DNA from: Metopolophium dirhodum
Lineage: Eukaryota > Arthropoda > Insecta > Hemiptera > Aphididae
NCBI RefSeq assembly: GCF_019925205.1
Contig: NC_083566.1
Coordinates: 27,280,001 to 27,344,000, forward strand
DNA length: 64,000 bases
Direction of reading: 5' to 3'
Shown here: positions 10,401-25,400 of the stretch, one piece after another
How the letters are laid out: each line of letters opens with the position of its first letter
Position numbering within the stretch: the stretch's first letter is position 1
The notes under the pieces: generated by a model
The model's input: the letters and a program-made list of their open reading frames with translations, nothing else
Databases searched by the model: none
Told to the model about the DNA's origin: nothing
Made by a program: the position numbers and the translations under genes

Positions 10401-13400
10401 ATATATATAATTCAACAATAGATACCTGAATGCGCTTCTCGTGGTTTTGGTAAGTTTGTAACACATGTGTGAGGACACATAAGAACATTAGCCGGATGTA
10501 GGTTTCCATCTAAAAATCTTCTTTTGCATTCAGACAAATGAATTCCTCCTAATGGTGTCTTGGGAAGGTAATTTGGTGGTACTAGTGCTAAACAGTACAG
10601 CCCAACTTGATGAATGGAATCGACTGCTTGAAGTACTCTGGACATCCATTGGAAACTTTCTTCTTCACTGCATTCTGGTCGCTGTTCCGCAATAACACAT
10701 ATACGCTCGTCACGCAATACGCGTATAGCAAATACAGCGATTCTTCCTCTATATATAAATTTCATTGGTTCCACAGCCAAAACTGTGGCAATAATATCGT
10801 CAGCGTTATGTTTACGTCCAGTAACTGTCATGAGACCATCTCGAGATCCACACACGAATACTAGCCCACCAGGTCCGAGGAATCCAAGAAGACCTGATCT
10901 CGTATATTCAATTGTGTCGTTTGTTGGTTTTCCATCTTCTCCAATGGGTGCAACTCTAAAAGTTGCGTTTGATAAGCCTGGAAGTCCCCAGTAGTTACAT
11001 GTAGTTGTACTGAGCCCGCCCATACAAATTTCTCCAACTTCGTCAGTTTTACACATATAAGGTATACCATCCATTTTAACAACTACCATTGAACAATTGG
11101 GCATAACTTGACCACAGTCTTGAAGAGTTAATGAAGTAAGTGAATTTTCTTGGTCCACACGAACAACACCATAACTTAAGCCAGACATTGACAAGACACC
11201 GCGCCCAGTTGCATTTACTCCAGCTCTGCCGGGCCTACAAATTATAAAAATTATTATTTTAAATTATTTAATACATTAAAATCATGAAATTTACCTCCGA
11301 ACAGAAACTGTGAGACATTCACTTGATGAAGCACATGGGCACAGAGCATCTGGCCGCAAGCCTTTTGATTGAAAAACAGCCAAAAATTGATCACAAGATG
11401 ATAGAGACCACGGGTTAGCTCCATCACCGACCAACAGTAACCTCAATGAACTAAGTACAATATCTTTATGATCTTTGGTCGCCAAAAGACCCCAATGCAA
11501 GTCTCTAGACTTAACTACAGCTACGCTTGCTGTAATATTTACAAGTTTTATATAGTACAAAATGTATAAATTTAAAGTAATAATAATAATGAAAACAAAT
11601 TTACCTCTATATTTTGTAATCATTTGCATCCAAGAAGCTGGGTTGACTTTCATCAAAGCGTACGGAATGTAGATCACGTGCATGCCATTTAAGATAGATG
11701 TTAAAACAGAATGCCATAGGCCAGTTTCACGTTTAAAATCAAGAACACATACCATGGTGTCACCTTCAGTATAGTTACAGGACTGGCTCAAAGCACGACA
11801 CTGGTTTAACATAGCAGTGCGACTTACACTTACACCCATTACAGATCCTTCCTTATCAGTGGTGTATTCTATGTAAGATGGAGTGTCTTCACCAATATGA
11901 GGTGGTGGGCACCAGTCTTTAGGAGTCTTGGGTAAGTGTTCGGTGACAAACCAATGCAACTTGGGCCAGCCTTTGAACGCCACCACATCACCAGTAGCAG
12001 TTTTTGGAAGACCTTTTAGACACACGTCAGATGTCAGGGCCACTTGAACACCACAGCTACCTAACAGAAATCCTATTTGTTGTGACCCTGCATCTCTACG
12101 AGTTAATGGCACTTCAATTGGCACAGGTACGATTCCAGCAAATATGCAACCGTAAAAAGAGCACAGAAAGTTTAGCGGGTCGCTGTTCGGATAGACTAGA
12201 GCTACACGGTCACCGTGTTTCAAACACTCTCCGCCACCATTACCCTTGACTAGTGGACGGTTGAGGAGAGTGTAGGCCACTTTGTGAGATCTGCTAAGAA
12301 GTTTACCTAAAATACCAACACAAAAAAAATAAGCAGGGAATAGCCAACAGTTGTGTATAAATAAATGTGTACACACAAAACAGTGTACATACAACAATTG
12401 AAATAAAAACAAAATATTACCGTAAGTAAGTGTGATGCTTAATTTTCCATTAGGGTCCAATACAGTAGCTACCGGAGCTTTAAAAGTACTCGAACCGTAA
12501 CGTTGCAGAGCGGCTTCCAAATTACGAGGAAGTCCTGATGGCACCTGTGGTGATTGAAACAACATTGTCGTTTAGTTTTAGGCATATCAAATTGTTTTTT
12601 TTTACCAGGTACTCACGGATAGCGGTTCACCCAAAGCCGGAGACATGTAGGCACCTTCTGGTCGCGGTGCGTTGGGATCCTTAGGGTTGGCCGCGATCTC
12701 GAGTTCAACGTCGTCGTCTTCGTAGAACTCAGGCAGGGGCCGCCGTTTGGGTCGCTTGAGTGTGTTTAACAACTGTTGAATCTTTGCCGACACTTTCCAG
12801 CGGCCGCTGCTGGATACCGTGCCCATTCCATCGTCGCTGGACGATTGTCTGGAATCTCGGCTGTACCGGTTTACTCGGTCCGCAGGTGTGTATCTCCTTG
12901 ACTGCGTCACGTTATTCGTAACGTCTGGAGGTTGAGGGTCTGAAAGATATACAAACACGAATATAACAGCGCACGCAAGTGACAATTAATATAATATTAT
13001 CAAAAAGTAGCATAATATAAGCGCGATTATTTATATTATATTCTAAAAACATATTTTATCGGATTGTTTGCTCACATGGAGGTCGGACGTTGTGCAACAT
13101 GTCAGCCACTTCAGTCACCTCGGGCTTATTGCGTTTGATTTTATCCTGCTCCTTGGGAGTCTCGATAATCGTCCTGGACTCGTCCCAATAACCGGGACCG
13201 TTGTTGCCGGACACCCCGCCTCCGGGCGCACCATTAGGAATCCTGTAAACCCAAAACAATTTAGTCGACGAACAATTAATAATAACAGTGTATCAAATGT
13301 TTAGGAAACCACGGTATGTCACCCCTCGATAGCCGAAAAATAAAATTGAAGGTTTTCGCGCTCACTTAGTGTGATGGTGATGGTGATGGTGTCTGTGCTG

Positions 13401-16400
13401 CTGCATCGACGGCGGGGGCTGATGCTGTGGTCCATGAGTAGTAGAAGGAGTAATTGTAGTGGCAGCGACAGTGGTAGAAGCGGCAGCAACAGTCTTTGGA
13501 TGTGGCGGTGTGTCTCTAGCAGACCCACCGGTACTGCTGGTATCCGCTCCGCTGCTACGTTCACGTCCACCGCTACCACGGTCTTTGGCTTCTCCTCGGT
13601 CAGGTATATGGTCACCAACGCTATCGTCATCTGAGCTGGAATCTGAAAACACGCGATATCGCGTTAACGATTTACATTAAAAAAGAAACTTCGGTTAAGC
13701 TGCTGGGTTGGGTTCAAAAAGAAACATCAGACACGGTACCCCCTCACCACTCATCCAATAATATATCAACTATAATAGTAAATGTAATAATAATATAATA
13801 TAATATGTATAATAGTAGGTATATTTGCTCACCGGTTTCGTTACGCGTGGTGGCTGACCGATCAGGACTTTTCGCCATAACCGAGGTTCGTTTGCTGGGC
13901 ATCGGCAACGACGGTTTAGGCCTAGACTGCATAGCCGCCAGAGCTTGTTGTACAGCTTCTTGTCGCACTTCTAAAATTATAGAAATATATTTCGTTATTA
14001 TGATACTAGAATACAACTCTTCAATATTATCAAATTATAAAATATATATTTAAATGTGATATATAGTTTATGAAAATTATATGGTGTAAACCGTATAATA
14101 TTATATTATAGTTAAACACAACAGGTATTATAAACGGAGTTACAATATAGGTAGAGTATAGAGAAAGCTGAAGTCTACAAAAAACCTTAAACCAAAAAAA
14201 GCATAATAAATAATAAAAGCAACTAAATATACACATATAGTACCTAATACCTATACAGAATATAATATGTGTACCTTAAAACACGGTTTCTATAAATTCG
14301 ACTTAACATTATAACATAAGACATACACTTATTAATAAACTAACAGATACATTTACAAATTATAACTAAACAAACAACGTATATTCTATAATAATTCTGT
14401 AGTAAATTCCGTCATACAAAATACGATTAAAATAATATACGCAATGTAATACAACCGTAGAAAAAATTAAGTTCAACGAGCTGAATTGTTTTTAATGGTG
14501 TTCTATGGTAGGATTATTATTAATTATTAACAAAATTTAAATTTTTGTATTGATAATGGTTTAAACATTTTTCTTGGAATAGGATACTATACCTATTTAT
14601 CATTAATGAATATTAATTGTTATTTGTTGAACACATCATACTATATTAAAAAGGAATGATAGGTATTTATTTGTTTTTAATAACGTGTAGGTACTACGGA
14701 TGTTATGTTAATATTAAATTTGTATGCTACCTACCGCAACGCCGTCAGTGCTGTATGCTACCAGAAAATTATTAACTACCAACCGTAAATTATAATTCTA
14801 ACAATAGTTAAAGGTCCATAATACTGCCTTCTTCTTACTATTCAATTAATAATCTGCTATTAAAAGGTATGAATAGTATTGACAAATTCTATAAAAAAGT
14901 ACTTTTGTATTTCCAATAATATGGTTTATTGAGCGGTTTGAGAGTAAATACACCTATTATCAATATTGTAGAAGATAAGTTAATCTCTGTCTGTTTACAA
15001 GTCAATTTTCGATATTTTAATTACAATAATTCAAAATCAAATATCAAAAATCGACTCCAATACAAACCTAGATAAACTTCTTCTCTTCAATTTGTATAAT
15101 AGGTGTACTGTTATACGTCACTATAAGGAAGCTATATTATTTGAAATACGAAACTGAGTTTCAGTGTTTCACTAAAATTCACATATTTTGTAATTATAAC
15201 TATAGTGTGTAAAATGCTGAGTTATTGACATGTGTGTGCACGTGCGGTAGCGCTCTGCTATTTATTTTATACACAGTCACTCACACTAATGATCACTTAC
15301 TACGCACAGATTTACACGAGCCGCATGCACACAAATAGAAAATTGCCTATATTGAACTCCTTAGAAACGGTATGCATGCCCGAAAAATATCATCAGAACA
15401 CGACCATAAAATGTCAGGCTTAGGGCACTGTATGATCGTATAGATATTGTAGTAGGTACCTATAGCACTTCATAGACGGTTAGGTCTATGTACCTATTCT
15501 GGCGGAATCGATGCTATATTGGTATAAATCGATGGTGCCATTACAATTATTTGATTTTTTATTACATGAATACAAATAAATAAATAAACATGGTATAGGT
15601 ACTAAATAACAGTTCAATCTAACAAATGGTTAAGTACGCCACAATTATGTTAGATTTCCGACTGTAAGAATAATGGTGGCGATGACGAGCAGAATGCATT
15701 AACAGAAAATATGTTAGAAGTTTTTTGGAACAACATAAAAACAATATAATATATACTAATACAATTTGACAAAGATGAATATATTATCATTTATTAGCAA
15801 TAAAAAAGTATGTTATACTTAAATTACCATACAATTAATTGGTATAGGTAGCATATACTTAGCATACCTACAACAGTCAACAGATTTCTGTAGGTATCAT
15901 AATATTATACAAGACGACGACGATTACCATTATGGCATTATACATGAATACACGGATTATATGTAAATAAATTATTGTATACGATCACACAGGTTTCGAT
16001 ATAAAACTTAATTTTTTCGATTGTAATGATAGGTATTCAAATTTAATTCTTTAGGCTCAAACTATGTGATATTCATGCATTCATGTATTCATACATGTAT
16101 AAACAATAATAATAATAATAATAATACAATTTATATAAATGTATAATACTATAATAATTACACACGGTGATGTTAGTTTTCGTAAATTTTTAATATGTTT
16201 TACTCAAAAACTACTGGCATTGTATGACGTCGTTCGTGTGATGGTAAAATAATTTGTGGTGGATTGCATACCTTCACCACACGATGTAAATATATATTTT
16301 AATTACAATTTAAACGTACAAGATAAACTATTCTAAAAGTAAAATGCGAAAGAATGGTGTTTTTAACAGTTTTGGTGATGTAAAAAATATTCTAAATGGT

Positions 16401-19400
16401 ATTGAAACTGAACGAACTGCAGAAAGTTCCGGGCGAAAGGACCATAAAAAATATTATACGTTTAGTAAATTGGAATTGATGTGCTTGGTAAGACGGGTTT
16501 TATTTACTAAAGTCTAAAGTATTTATAACCATAATAAGAAACGAACAGACCTTATTGCAATATACTTTACGATGCGTGTAATATAATATGTAGTTAGGCT
16601 ATCAAGTGGTATAATTTTGTAAGAAAAACGTACCGTTTAAAATTTTTAAACTTCCGTAATAATAATATGCAATTGCCTTAAGTTTATGAACATAAGTAAT
16701 AAATAACTAGGTAATATTGTTGTTTAAAAACGAACGAGGGTATTAGAACGAAGGTGTTTAACCTCTAGTAACTTTATTTAAATTGAATTATTTTTATTTG
16801 ACTGTTCATAATGTTCATAATTTATACCTAACAGTTGTTTTACGTAGGTAATATAATACATGTATAACACTATTAAATAATGTTTATAGATATAAAATAT
16901 CAGAGTATTAGATAATATTATGCAGGGTCGGCCATGTACATAATAGTATCTATGAAAAAAATATTCCTCAAACATAAATCACGTTAAAAAACTGACCTAA
17001 TTTTAGATTCTGAGCGGAGCGAGGAATGTGATGGTTTTACAATGATGTTTATTTCTTTTTCTTTTAGATTCTGAGTGAAACGATGAATGTATTGATTTTA
17101 CAATGATGTGTGTTTTTTTTTTTATTTTTTTTTTTTATTTTTTTTTTATTTTTTTTTTATTTTTTTTTTATTTTTTTATTTTTGTGTCTGTGTACACGAT
17201 AAGTAGTCGAAATAATGCTTCGATTTTCGACTTCAGTATCTTGTTCGATGGGAAAGTGAATATCGTTGGTGCATTGGGGAGGTCAAAATTTTAATTTCCC
17301 AGTAGTTTTCAAAAGCGATGTGAAAAACAAAAGAAAAATTAAGGAAAAACGGGAATTTTTACGCAAAATCGATTTTTAACAAAATCGATTTTGGTTATTG
17401 GTATAACTCTAAAACAAATGACCGTAGATGCATGAAATTTTCACTGGTTGTTTATATTTACATTTTCTATACACAATACAATTTTGAAAATAATTTGACT
17501 TTTTTTGAACTGTTTACGGACATTGTCAGTTTTCAGTTTTTTTAAATTTTTTTTCTATAAATATCAATAAAATTTTATTTGTTGGGTAAAAAAGCTTGAA
17601 AATTTAATAGAAGGCTCCTAGGTTATTGTTTCAAAGGCAGATGAAAAAAATTAAAAATCCTTAGTCACAGTTTTTTTTTATACACGTTTAAAGTTCAAAT
17701 CTTGAAAAAATACGGAAAAATCACGAAAATTTGCAAATTATTTTGAGTTAGAAATTCATAAAAAATTTTCTTTTTAAATCTAAGATTTTAAAATCTAATA
17801 CAAGATTCCTCATAAGTTTGTCTAACTTTATCAAAAAAAAAATTTCTACAAGAAAGTCAAATTAAATTTTTATGAGCGTTTTAAATTCATATTTTTACAA
17901 CATTAGATATTCACTCGATTTCTCATGTACCGATTTCCTTATTTTCTTGTAATTCAAAAACGAATAACTGTAGATACATGAAAATTTCACTGAATGTTTA
18001 TATTAGCATTTCCTATACACCATACAATTTTGAAAATATTTTGACACTTTTTGAGCTGTTTACGGGCATTTTCAGTTTTCAATTTTTTTAGTTTTTTTTT
18101 TCTATAAATATCAATAAAGTTTTATCTGTTGGGCCAAAAAGTGTAAAAATTTAATACAAGACTCCTGATATATTTTTACAATAGCAGTTGAAAAATATTG
18201 AAAATACATAGGCACAGTTTTTTTTTATAAGCATTTAAAGATCAAATTTGGACAGAATTTATCAAAATCTCGAAAATTATCAACCATTGTAATTAATAAA
18301 TTATAAAATGTTCAGTTTTTATAGCTAAGGATTGAAAATTTAAAACAAGATTCCATGTAAATAGATAATTCGGTTACCAAAAAATCTAAAAAATACACAA
18401 GCACAGTTTATTTGTATAGTCATTTTAAGTTCAAATTTGGACGAAATTACATAAAAACCTAGAATAACTATTTTAGTTATTTTGTTGTGATTGTAGAATA
18501 TTATTCGTGGGCACTTGAAACTTCTAATTTGTAATATTTTCATCGATATATTATGATGATAGTATCACGGTTTGTTGTTGATGTATAACGCGTTATATGT
18601 ACCTAATGGATATTGTGATATGATTAATTTGGAATTTATTATAGGTCAATTTTTTTTTTAATACCATAGATAAGTGTATAATATGTCTTATACCTAGACT
18701 GACATATCGTCTCCACTCAGAATCGTTTTTCTTATACAATGATATATCATTGAATTCAAATTTAATACCATCCATTATACAGTGACCCACTTGTAACCTA
18801 CAGTACAGCAGAGCGACATCCACTTGCCCACCTTTTTTATTCTGTTAACACTTTTTCTCCCTCTAAACTTGCTCAAAAGTATCAAGTATAACATCTTTTC
18901 TGAAAGGTAATGTTCTTGAGCTGGTACTTTGAAGAGGTCATTTTTCGATTTTCGAAACGCTACTCGAAATAAAAGCGGTTAAAGGAGAAAAAACGTACGA
19001 TTTCACGATTTTATAATATTAAATAATTATGGACGACGTTTTCTACCAGAAATATTGCTTCAAATGAAAAATAACAAGTGATATTTTTTGTTGTATTTTG
19101 GATTTTGTTCCTTACGGTTTAAAATTCGGAAAATTTTAGCAATTTTTGAGCTATTTATAGACATTTTAATTATGGGAGTTTTTTTTGTTGTCACTCAGTT
19201 AAAAACTTGAAATTTGGGTTGTTTACTTATCCATACCTAGACATAGTAAAATTTTCAAAACATTTGAGGGACTTGTGAGCTTTTTCTTTTCTTTTATATT
19301 TTTTTTCATTTTTATGATATTTCATAATTATAAATTACAATTATAATTATATAAATTACCTATTTATATAAATCGTTCTTAAGCTGTTCTTAAAACGCTT

Positions 19401-22400
19401 TGTTTATCACCATAGAAACGATTAATTAAATAAAAAAGATTCCCTCGTCCGCTCAAAATCGTTTTTTTGTCGAATGCAATCATTGCATTCAAATCGAATA
19501 CAGTAAAATTACACTATCCTGTCCGAGGCCCGAAGGGACGATGGACAAACATCCACCACCGAAATGCGCTGACCTACTTTTTTTGAAGGAATCCCATAAA
19601 TATGACAAAATAATTCTGTCATTTTACGATATAAAACACCCCATTTTAATTATAAACCACTGCAGTTTTCTTTGGTTAGCGATAACATTTTTAGTGTTAA
19701 TGTCTAAAAAAAAAAAAATACTAATACACAAAAAGATAAAATGTTTGTCCTCCCCCAACAATTTGGGTTTTGTTCCAGATGTCCGGTCGAACAAGGATCC
19801 GGGAGGTTTAATGATGTTTTGAACTTCCTTTTGCAGATTGTGTGAAAAATATTACTTTTAACTCTAAGCCCTTGCTAAATAATAATATAAAATAATTACC
19901 GAAAGTTTAAAATGCAATTTTCGCAAATAACTATACTGAGTAAAACTCGTTAAAAAACGTACAAAAAGTAGTACCAAACCATTTTTTATCTTCGTCTTAA
20001 TCTTTTTTTATTTGTTTCAAAATAACATTTGAAAGGTCTTTACATAAAAAAAAATGAATGCCATTCTTAGGAATGAATACTTTTAGAGGGTACTTTCGAA
20101 AATGAACCGAACTTTAAGTTGTTTATCTCTACTTAGTACTTGTAGCAATTGCAATTCGGCAAAGTTGAGTGCTCTGGAAGTGAAAGAGATACACTTTAAT
20201 TCCAAAAAAGGAAAATAATATATTTCTGATAATTCTTTCAGTTCAGTACACGTACGGTTTATACTTCATTAAAACGAGTAGATATTGATTTGAAAGTATA
20301 ACCCAATTAAATTGTATTTTATTTTATTATAAATTAGTAAAATCCTGACTCTTGATTATTACTACGTGTGAAAAATAAAATTATAGCAGTGTGCTAGATT
20401 GGCTAGATATAACATGACTTTAAATTTAATAGTTTATATATATACATTATAAGAATTTTTTTTCGCTTTTTAATGTAGTTTCAACTTCAAGTTTATAGTG
20501 AATAGTATAATTATGTGTAAAACAAAAGTTGCATTATAGTCATTCATTGATGGAAAAATAGAGTCGAGTAGGTATAAATTCGTATAATATAACAATATTC
20601 AAGTATAATACAACAATTATGTTTTAAAATTTTTTATCGTTTTACATAGTTACAACCCAAGTTCATACTGTCCCAGCATTCGAATTTCTGTCTATAGATG
20701 ATTTCATCATTAAGTGAATACTATAGTTTCACAACGCTCTAGCAGTCCAGCATAAAAAATATAACAGTAAATTGCAATCACGCAAAATGTTTTACATTAA
20801 CAATATACGCAATAGCACTTCATCCATTTATAGCTATGTCATCTATGTATAATATTCGAAATTGTGCACGGCCACAATATATCGAATATATTTGAAAATG
20901 CATACCACCAGCCAGGGTTATTAATATATTGCAATTTATCAAACGCAGAAATTATACGAAATTCATTATTAAAATTGATATTTGTTCAAAAGTTGTTTAT
21001 TCGGCATGTATTAATAACGGCACGAGCAAAATAATATTAAATTGAGTGCCTACCGACCGCGGAGAGAGAAATATCAAATAACTACTCTTTGCCGTATATA
21101 TATAACGCATTATATGTAGCGCATTTCATTTAATTTGCGGATGTATAATATGAGCGTACCTATCTATATATGGCGTACTCGCGAATGCCGGCTAATCTAT
21201 ATAATCAAGCCATTGCAGTTCAGATAATTTTATTATTTCGGAACGTGTAATAACATTACCGAATACAAAATGGACACGTGACGCGTTACTATTATAGTGC
21301 ATATACTCGAATACCTGTACAAGCGTATAGGTAGGTATATTATATTGTATAGCTCGTTTTTAATAAATACGATAAGCACCGATCGGACAACGGAACGGAC
21401 AAATAACAATTTCTATTTTTATTATTATTATACGACCATACGGCGAGTACCTATACCACACACACACATACAATCGAGATTTATTTTTCAATTTTAGCCG
21501 TTGAGTGTAAAAATATAAAATAACGATACCCGATAATAATAACACAAATCTCGTTACTCGACGCAACAGAGTCAACGTGTACGTATATATACATACTTCA
21601 TTGCCTCAATAATTTGAAGTAAGTGTTCGATGTGGTGCGATGATACGATTTTTCTTCCACCATGCCCCACAGAGACGCGCAACTTCCTATATATTATGTG
21701 ATATTATTATATTGTCTTATTTAACGTGCTTATACATCGTTGTATATATTTTAAATGTGACATTGCCGCGGGTAAGAGGGTAGAAGGCCAAGGGGGTTGG
21801 GACGCCGTGCGCATTATATACTTACGTCACTGCCGTAGTTTCTTATTTTTGTCACCAAGTTAATAAATTATCAAAAAATTTGAAATAACGCTCCGGTGGT
21901 TTTCGCGTAATATATACGCAGAAATTTCCGCAGCCGCTCGCGTATATTTCATGTTCCTTTGGGTATTATAAAAGTCAGACTGCATGCGTGTTGTGTGACA
22001 TTGCTATATTATCACACACACTTATGCGCGTGCGCGCACAAACACACACACGTGCGCTTAAAATTCTTTTATTATTCGCAGGATCTTGATAATGTACTCT
22101 ACGGATGGAGTATAACTATACTCGCGGTTGGCTGTTTTCTGATAACATGACTAAATCACCATCGCGTGGCGTTTATACGTGTAGTTAGGTTTATATCATA
22201 CGCACGTTATTTAAAACGTTACACACGCGTCGTTTTACGAGACTTTAATAACAATAATAATGTTTAAGTGCACCGCTATACACGGGCGGCGAGTATATTA
22301 TAAAGGTCCGGTGTTCGCATAAGGTCGACACACGCTGAATTAATTGACTAGAATATCGAAATCCGTTCGTGATTATTACGCACAAAATATATGCATATAG

Positions 22401-25400
22401 GTAATACATACCTATAATAATAATATCATAAACAGCAGCTAATAAAACTAACTGCACGGTATACATAGTTATGCACAATATAACGCGTATATATAGATAT
22501 AAATGCATGTATACATATAGGTAACCGTACGTAACATGTGTACATACATCTTTTTGAACGTGTATGCAATGAGCAGCAAGTGTTGTGTGAATGTGTTATT
22601 ACAAAACATGTTTATATATACAATTATACTTACTGTACAATATGTTATACATATAATGTATATTCTATACGTAATAAGTATAATAACATAATACGCGCGC
22701 ATGCCGAATCGACGAATGAAAATCGTCACCGTGTTCGCAGTGTTCGATATTTTTATATTAAACATTATTATTATTATAATTATTACAGCCATCGGTACAG
22801 CGCCGGTGAAAGAGTTGGTAGTATTTTAATTAAATAACGATAATTAGTATATAAATATACTTATATTCATATTCAATTTTTGTTTATATTTTCATTACAT
22901 CCTTCGGCATATAGATGGCTATTGTTGATTTTATTCATCGACCCTCGAAATAAAAGTGCAGCGCATACACAGGAAGAAAAAAAAGGGCCAATCGATACGA
23001 ACGACGTCGTGCGACAAGAGAGCCTTTCGAACGGACTCTGTGAGCCTTTGTGACGCGTTGAGAGGTAGGTGTATAATAAATATATTTATATATACGATGC
23101 CGGTCTGTGGCATACCTTTGTACGTGGGTATACCTATACCTATATATAAATCTGAGGCGAACATGGGCTTCGAACGTGCCCATTCTCACAAAGGTCGAAT
23201 TTGAACGGAACATGCTAACTTTAACGAATTTCGTTTACATTTCCGGTGTAAAAAGGGTGTAGTACCCAATTTAGCGCGGTTTTCTTTTCATTTTAACAAT
23301 AAACTGCTTAATGTGTATATTTTAAGAGGATTCGTCTCAAAAGCCTGCGTGTAACCAAATGCCGGCAACACTCGAGTCAATCACCGACAAAGGTTCGACA
23401 CACCTGACCCATATACGAGTGTCGTATTGTTATACCACAACCCATAATAATTATTTTTATGTAAATACTATATTATAATATGACAATACGGGTCAAACAA
23501 TTATAATAATTGTAGTCGACATATAGCCCCCTGCAAATACTCAAATGCGTTAAATATGAATATTACAATATCTTAAAGCGCGTTCGTTACCTTTCCGGGG
23601 GGGGGGGAGGGGCATACATGTGTCGCGATTTTTGACACTAGTTGCCCCGTATTGTCATATACCTATTATAGTATTTGATAACACGTAATACTGTAATAGG
23701 CACGCGCCTTGTGCGGTACTCGTGTTGGTCGACACGACACGATTACTTCGTCGTATGTGTTTTTATGGCATAACAATAACATTCATTTTTATCGAACATC
23801 GGGCGAAGAGCACCATATTTTTTTGTCGTCCCTGTTATTCTCTACCAGCCGGACGAGCAGCATCTATAAGTACCTCGCCCCACGCCGAACGCACAAAAGT
23901 ATATTTCATCATACAATTTTTACACCGACAGCGTTTTTTTAACCGTCGTTACGACGACGATATAATAATATGCTAGCGCACGCGCAAGATTTTTATCACT
24001 TTATATTAAAAAAAAAAACGGACGAATCTTTCACGCATTTCATTATGATATTATTATTATTATTATCACCATCGACATGAAAATATAATAATAATAATAA
24101 TAATATCATATTTTTATACCGTAGCTGCGACCGTATACTACTAGCTATAACTTATGCGGGAGAACGTTCGATCGGTAGCCGCGCGCGTCCTGCAGCGACG
24201 CAAAAATATAACGTTGTGCGCGCGCGATTCGATCGGATTTTCTGCCGCGATGACGCGACACACCGGAAAACTCGCGGCCGTATCACAGAATAGATTAAAT
24301 ATACGCCGATAAAATCGTCGAAAAATTCAGTGCACTGCACGGGCACACGGTGTGCACAATATAATATTTAGCTTGTCGTATTATATTACGACGACAGAGT
24401 ACTTTGAAATGTTTCGATTCCGATCGCCGCGATGACTGCCGTTGAGACGCGCATTCTTCGCGAGTCGTTGACCGAATATTAAGTGAATAGACGTCGCGTA
24501 CTCACATCATGCGTGTGTAGCATTGTTGTTTTTTCAACGTCGATAATAATGTATCCACGGCGTTTTCGAATTAACGCTGTGTATATTATATGGAAGTATT
24601 GGGTATACGATATTATATTGTGTAGGTATATATATATCCATAATACATAACCTACGACGACGCACCTATATACGTCGACGGACGACGGTTGGTTGTATTA
24701 GTGGAATATACATCCACGGACGATTAAACCGAGCAGAGTTCCTCAAGTCGATCAATCGGTTACTAAATACGAGATCCAGGGCTGTAATACGTTCGTATGT
24801 ACATATATATAGTATATATTGTATATGTATACAAATAATAATTGAGGAAGTTTTAAACCGTCGACGAGTGGAAACGGGGTTCGACCGGCAATTTATATTG
24901 TCAACGGAAATCCGACAAGAGGAGTTGCGATCGTTTAAACGCTGAGAGCACGCACGTGCCTATACCCGCAAAGTCGATCCCAAAAATCCGTTTCGATTAT
25001 ATTAAGTACACAATATTATAAAAGTATAATTTTTGCTTTCTTCACATTTCGATGAACAAAACATTCAAAACATCTAATTTAATATACATATATGATGTAC
25101 GCTTCACTAAATTAATGTATACACACACACACCACGATAGATCGACTACGGAGCTCTGAATGCTGCGGTGTTATTACTTATTTCATATAAATTAATTATG
25201 ATTTTTAAGGCGCAATTTTATTGTCGATTTACTATGGAGTATTAAATTATATTATTGTGTATTATGTAGACATAGTTCAAACGATCATTAGGTTCGCTGC
25301 GCTGCAAACGGATGACAACTAAATTTTTTATATATGAATGTGTTTGTGTGTACTCAGTATTTACTCAGCGAGTACAAAAAAAAGTAAAAAAAATAAATAA

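Noticed and set aside
10607..10994. Plus-strand open frames over DIP2 exon 11
   Set aside because: Antisense to a strongly conserved exon, with no domain of their own.
12004..12249. 81-residue plus-strand frame
   Set aside because: Antisense shadow of DIP2 exon 9.
13371..13680. Plus-strand frames with MVMVMVSVL and Arg/Ser-rich text
   Set aside because: Reverse reading of the DIP2 His/Ser-rich linker exon; low complexity.
17103..17294. 63-residue phenylalanine-rich frame
   Set aside because: Translation of the T-run microsatellite.
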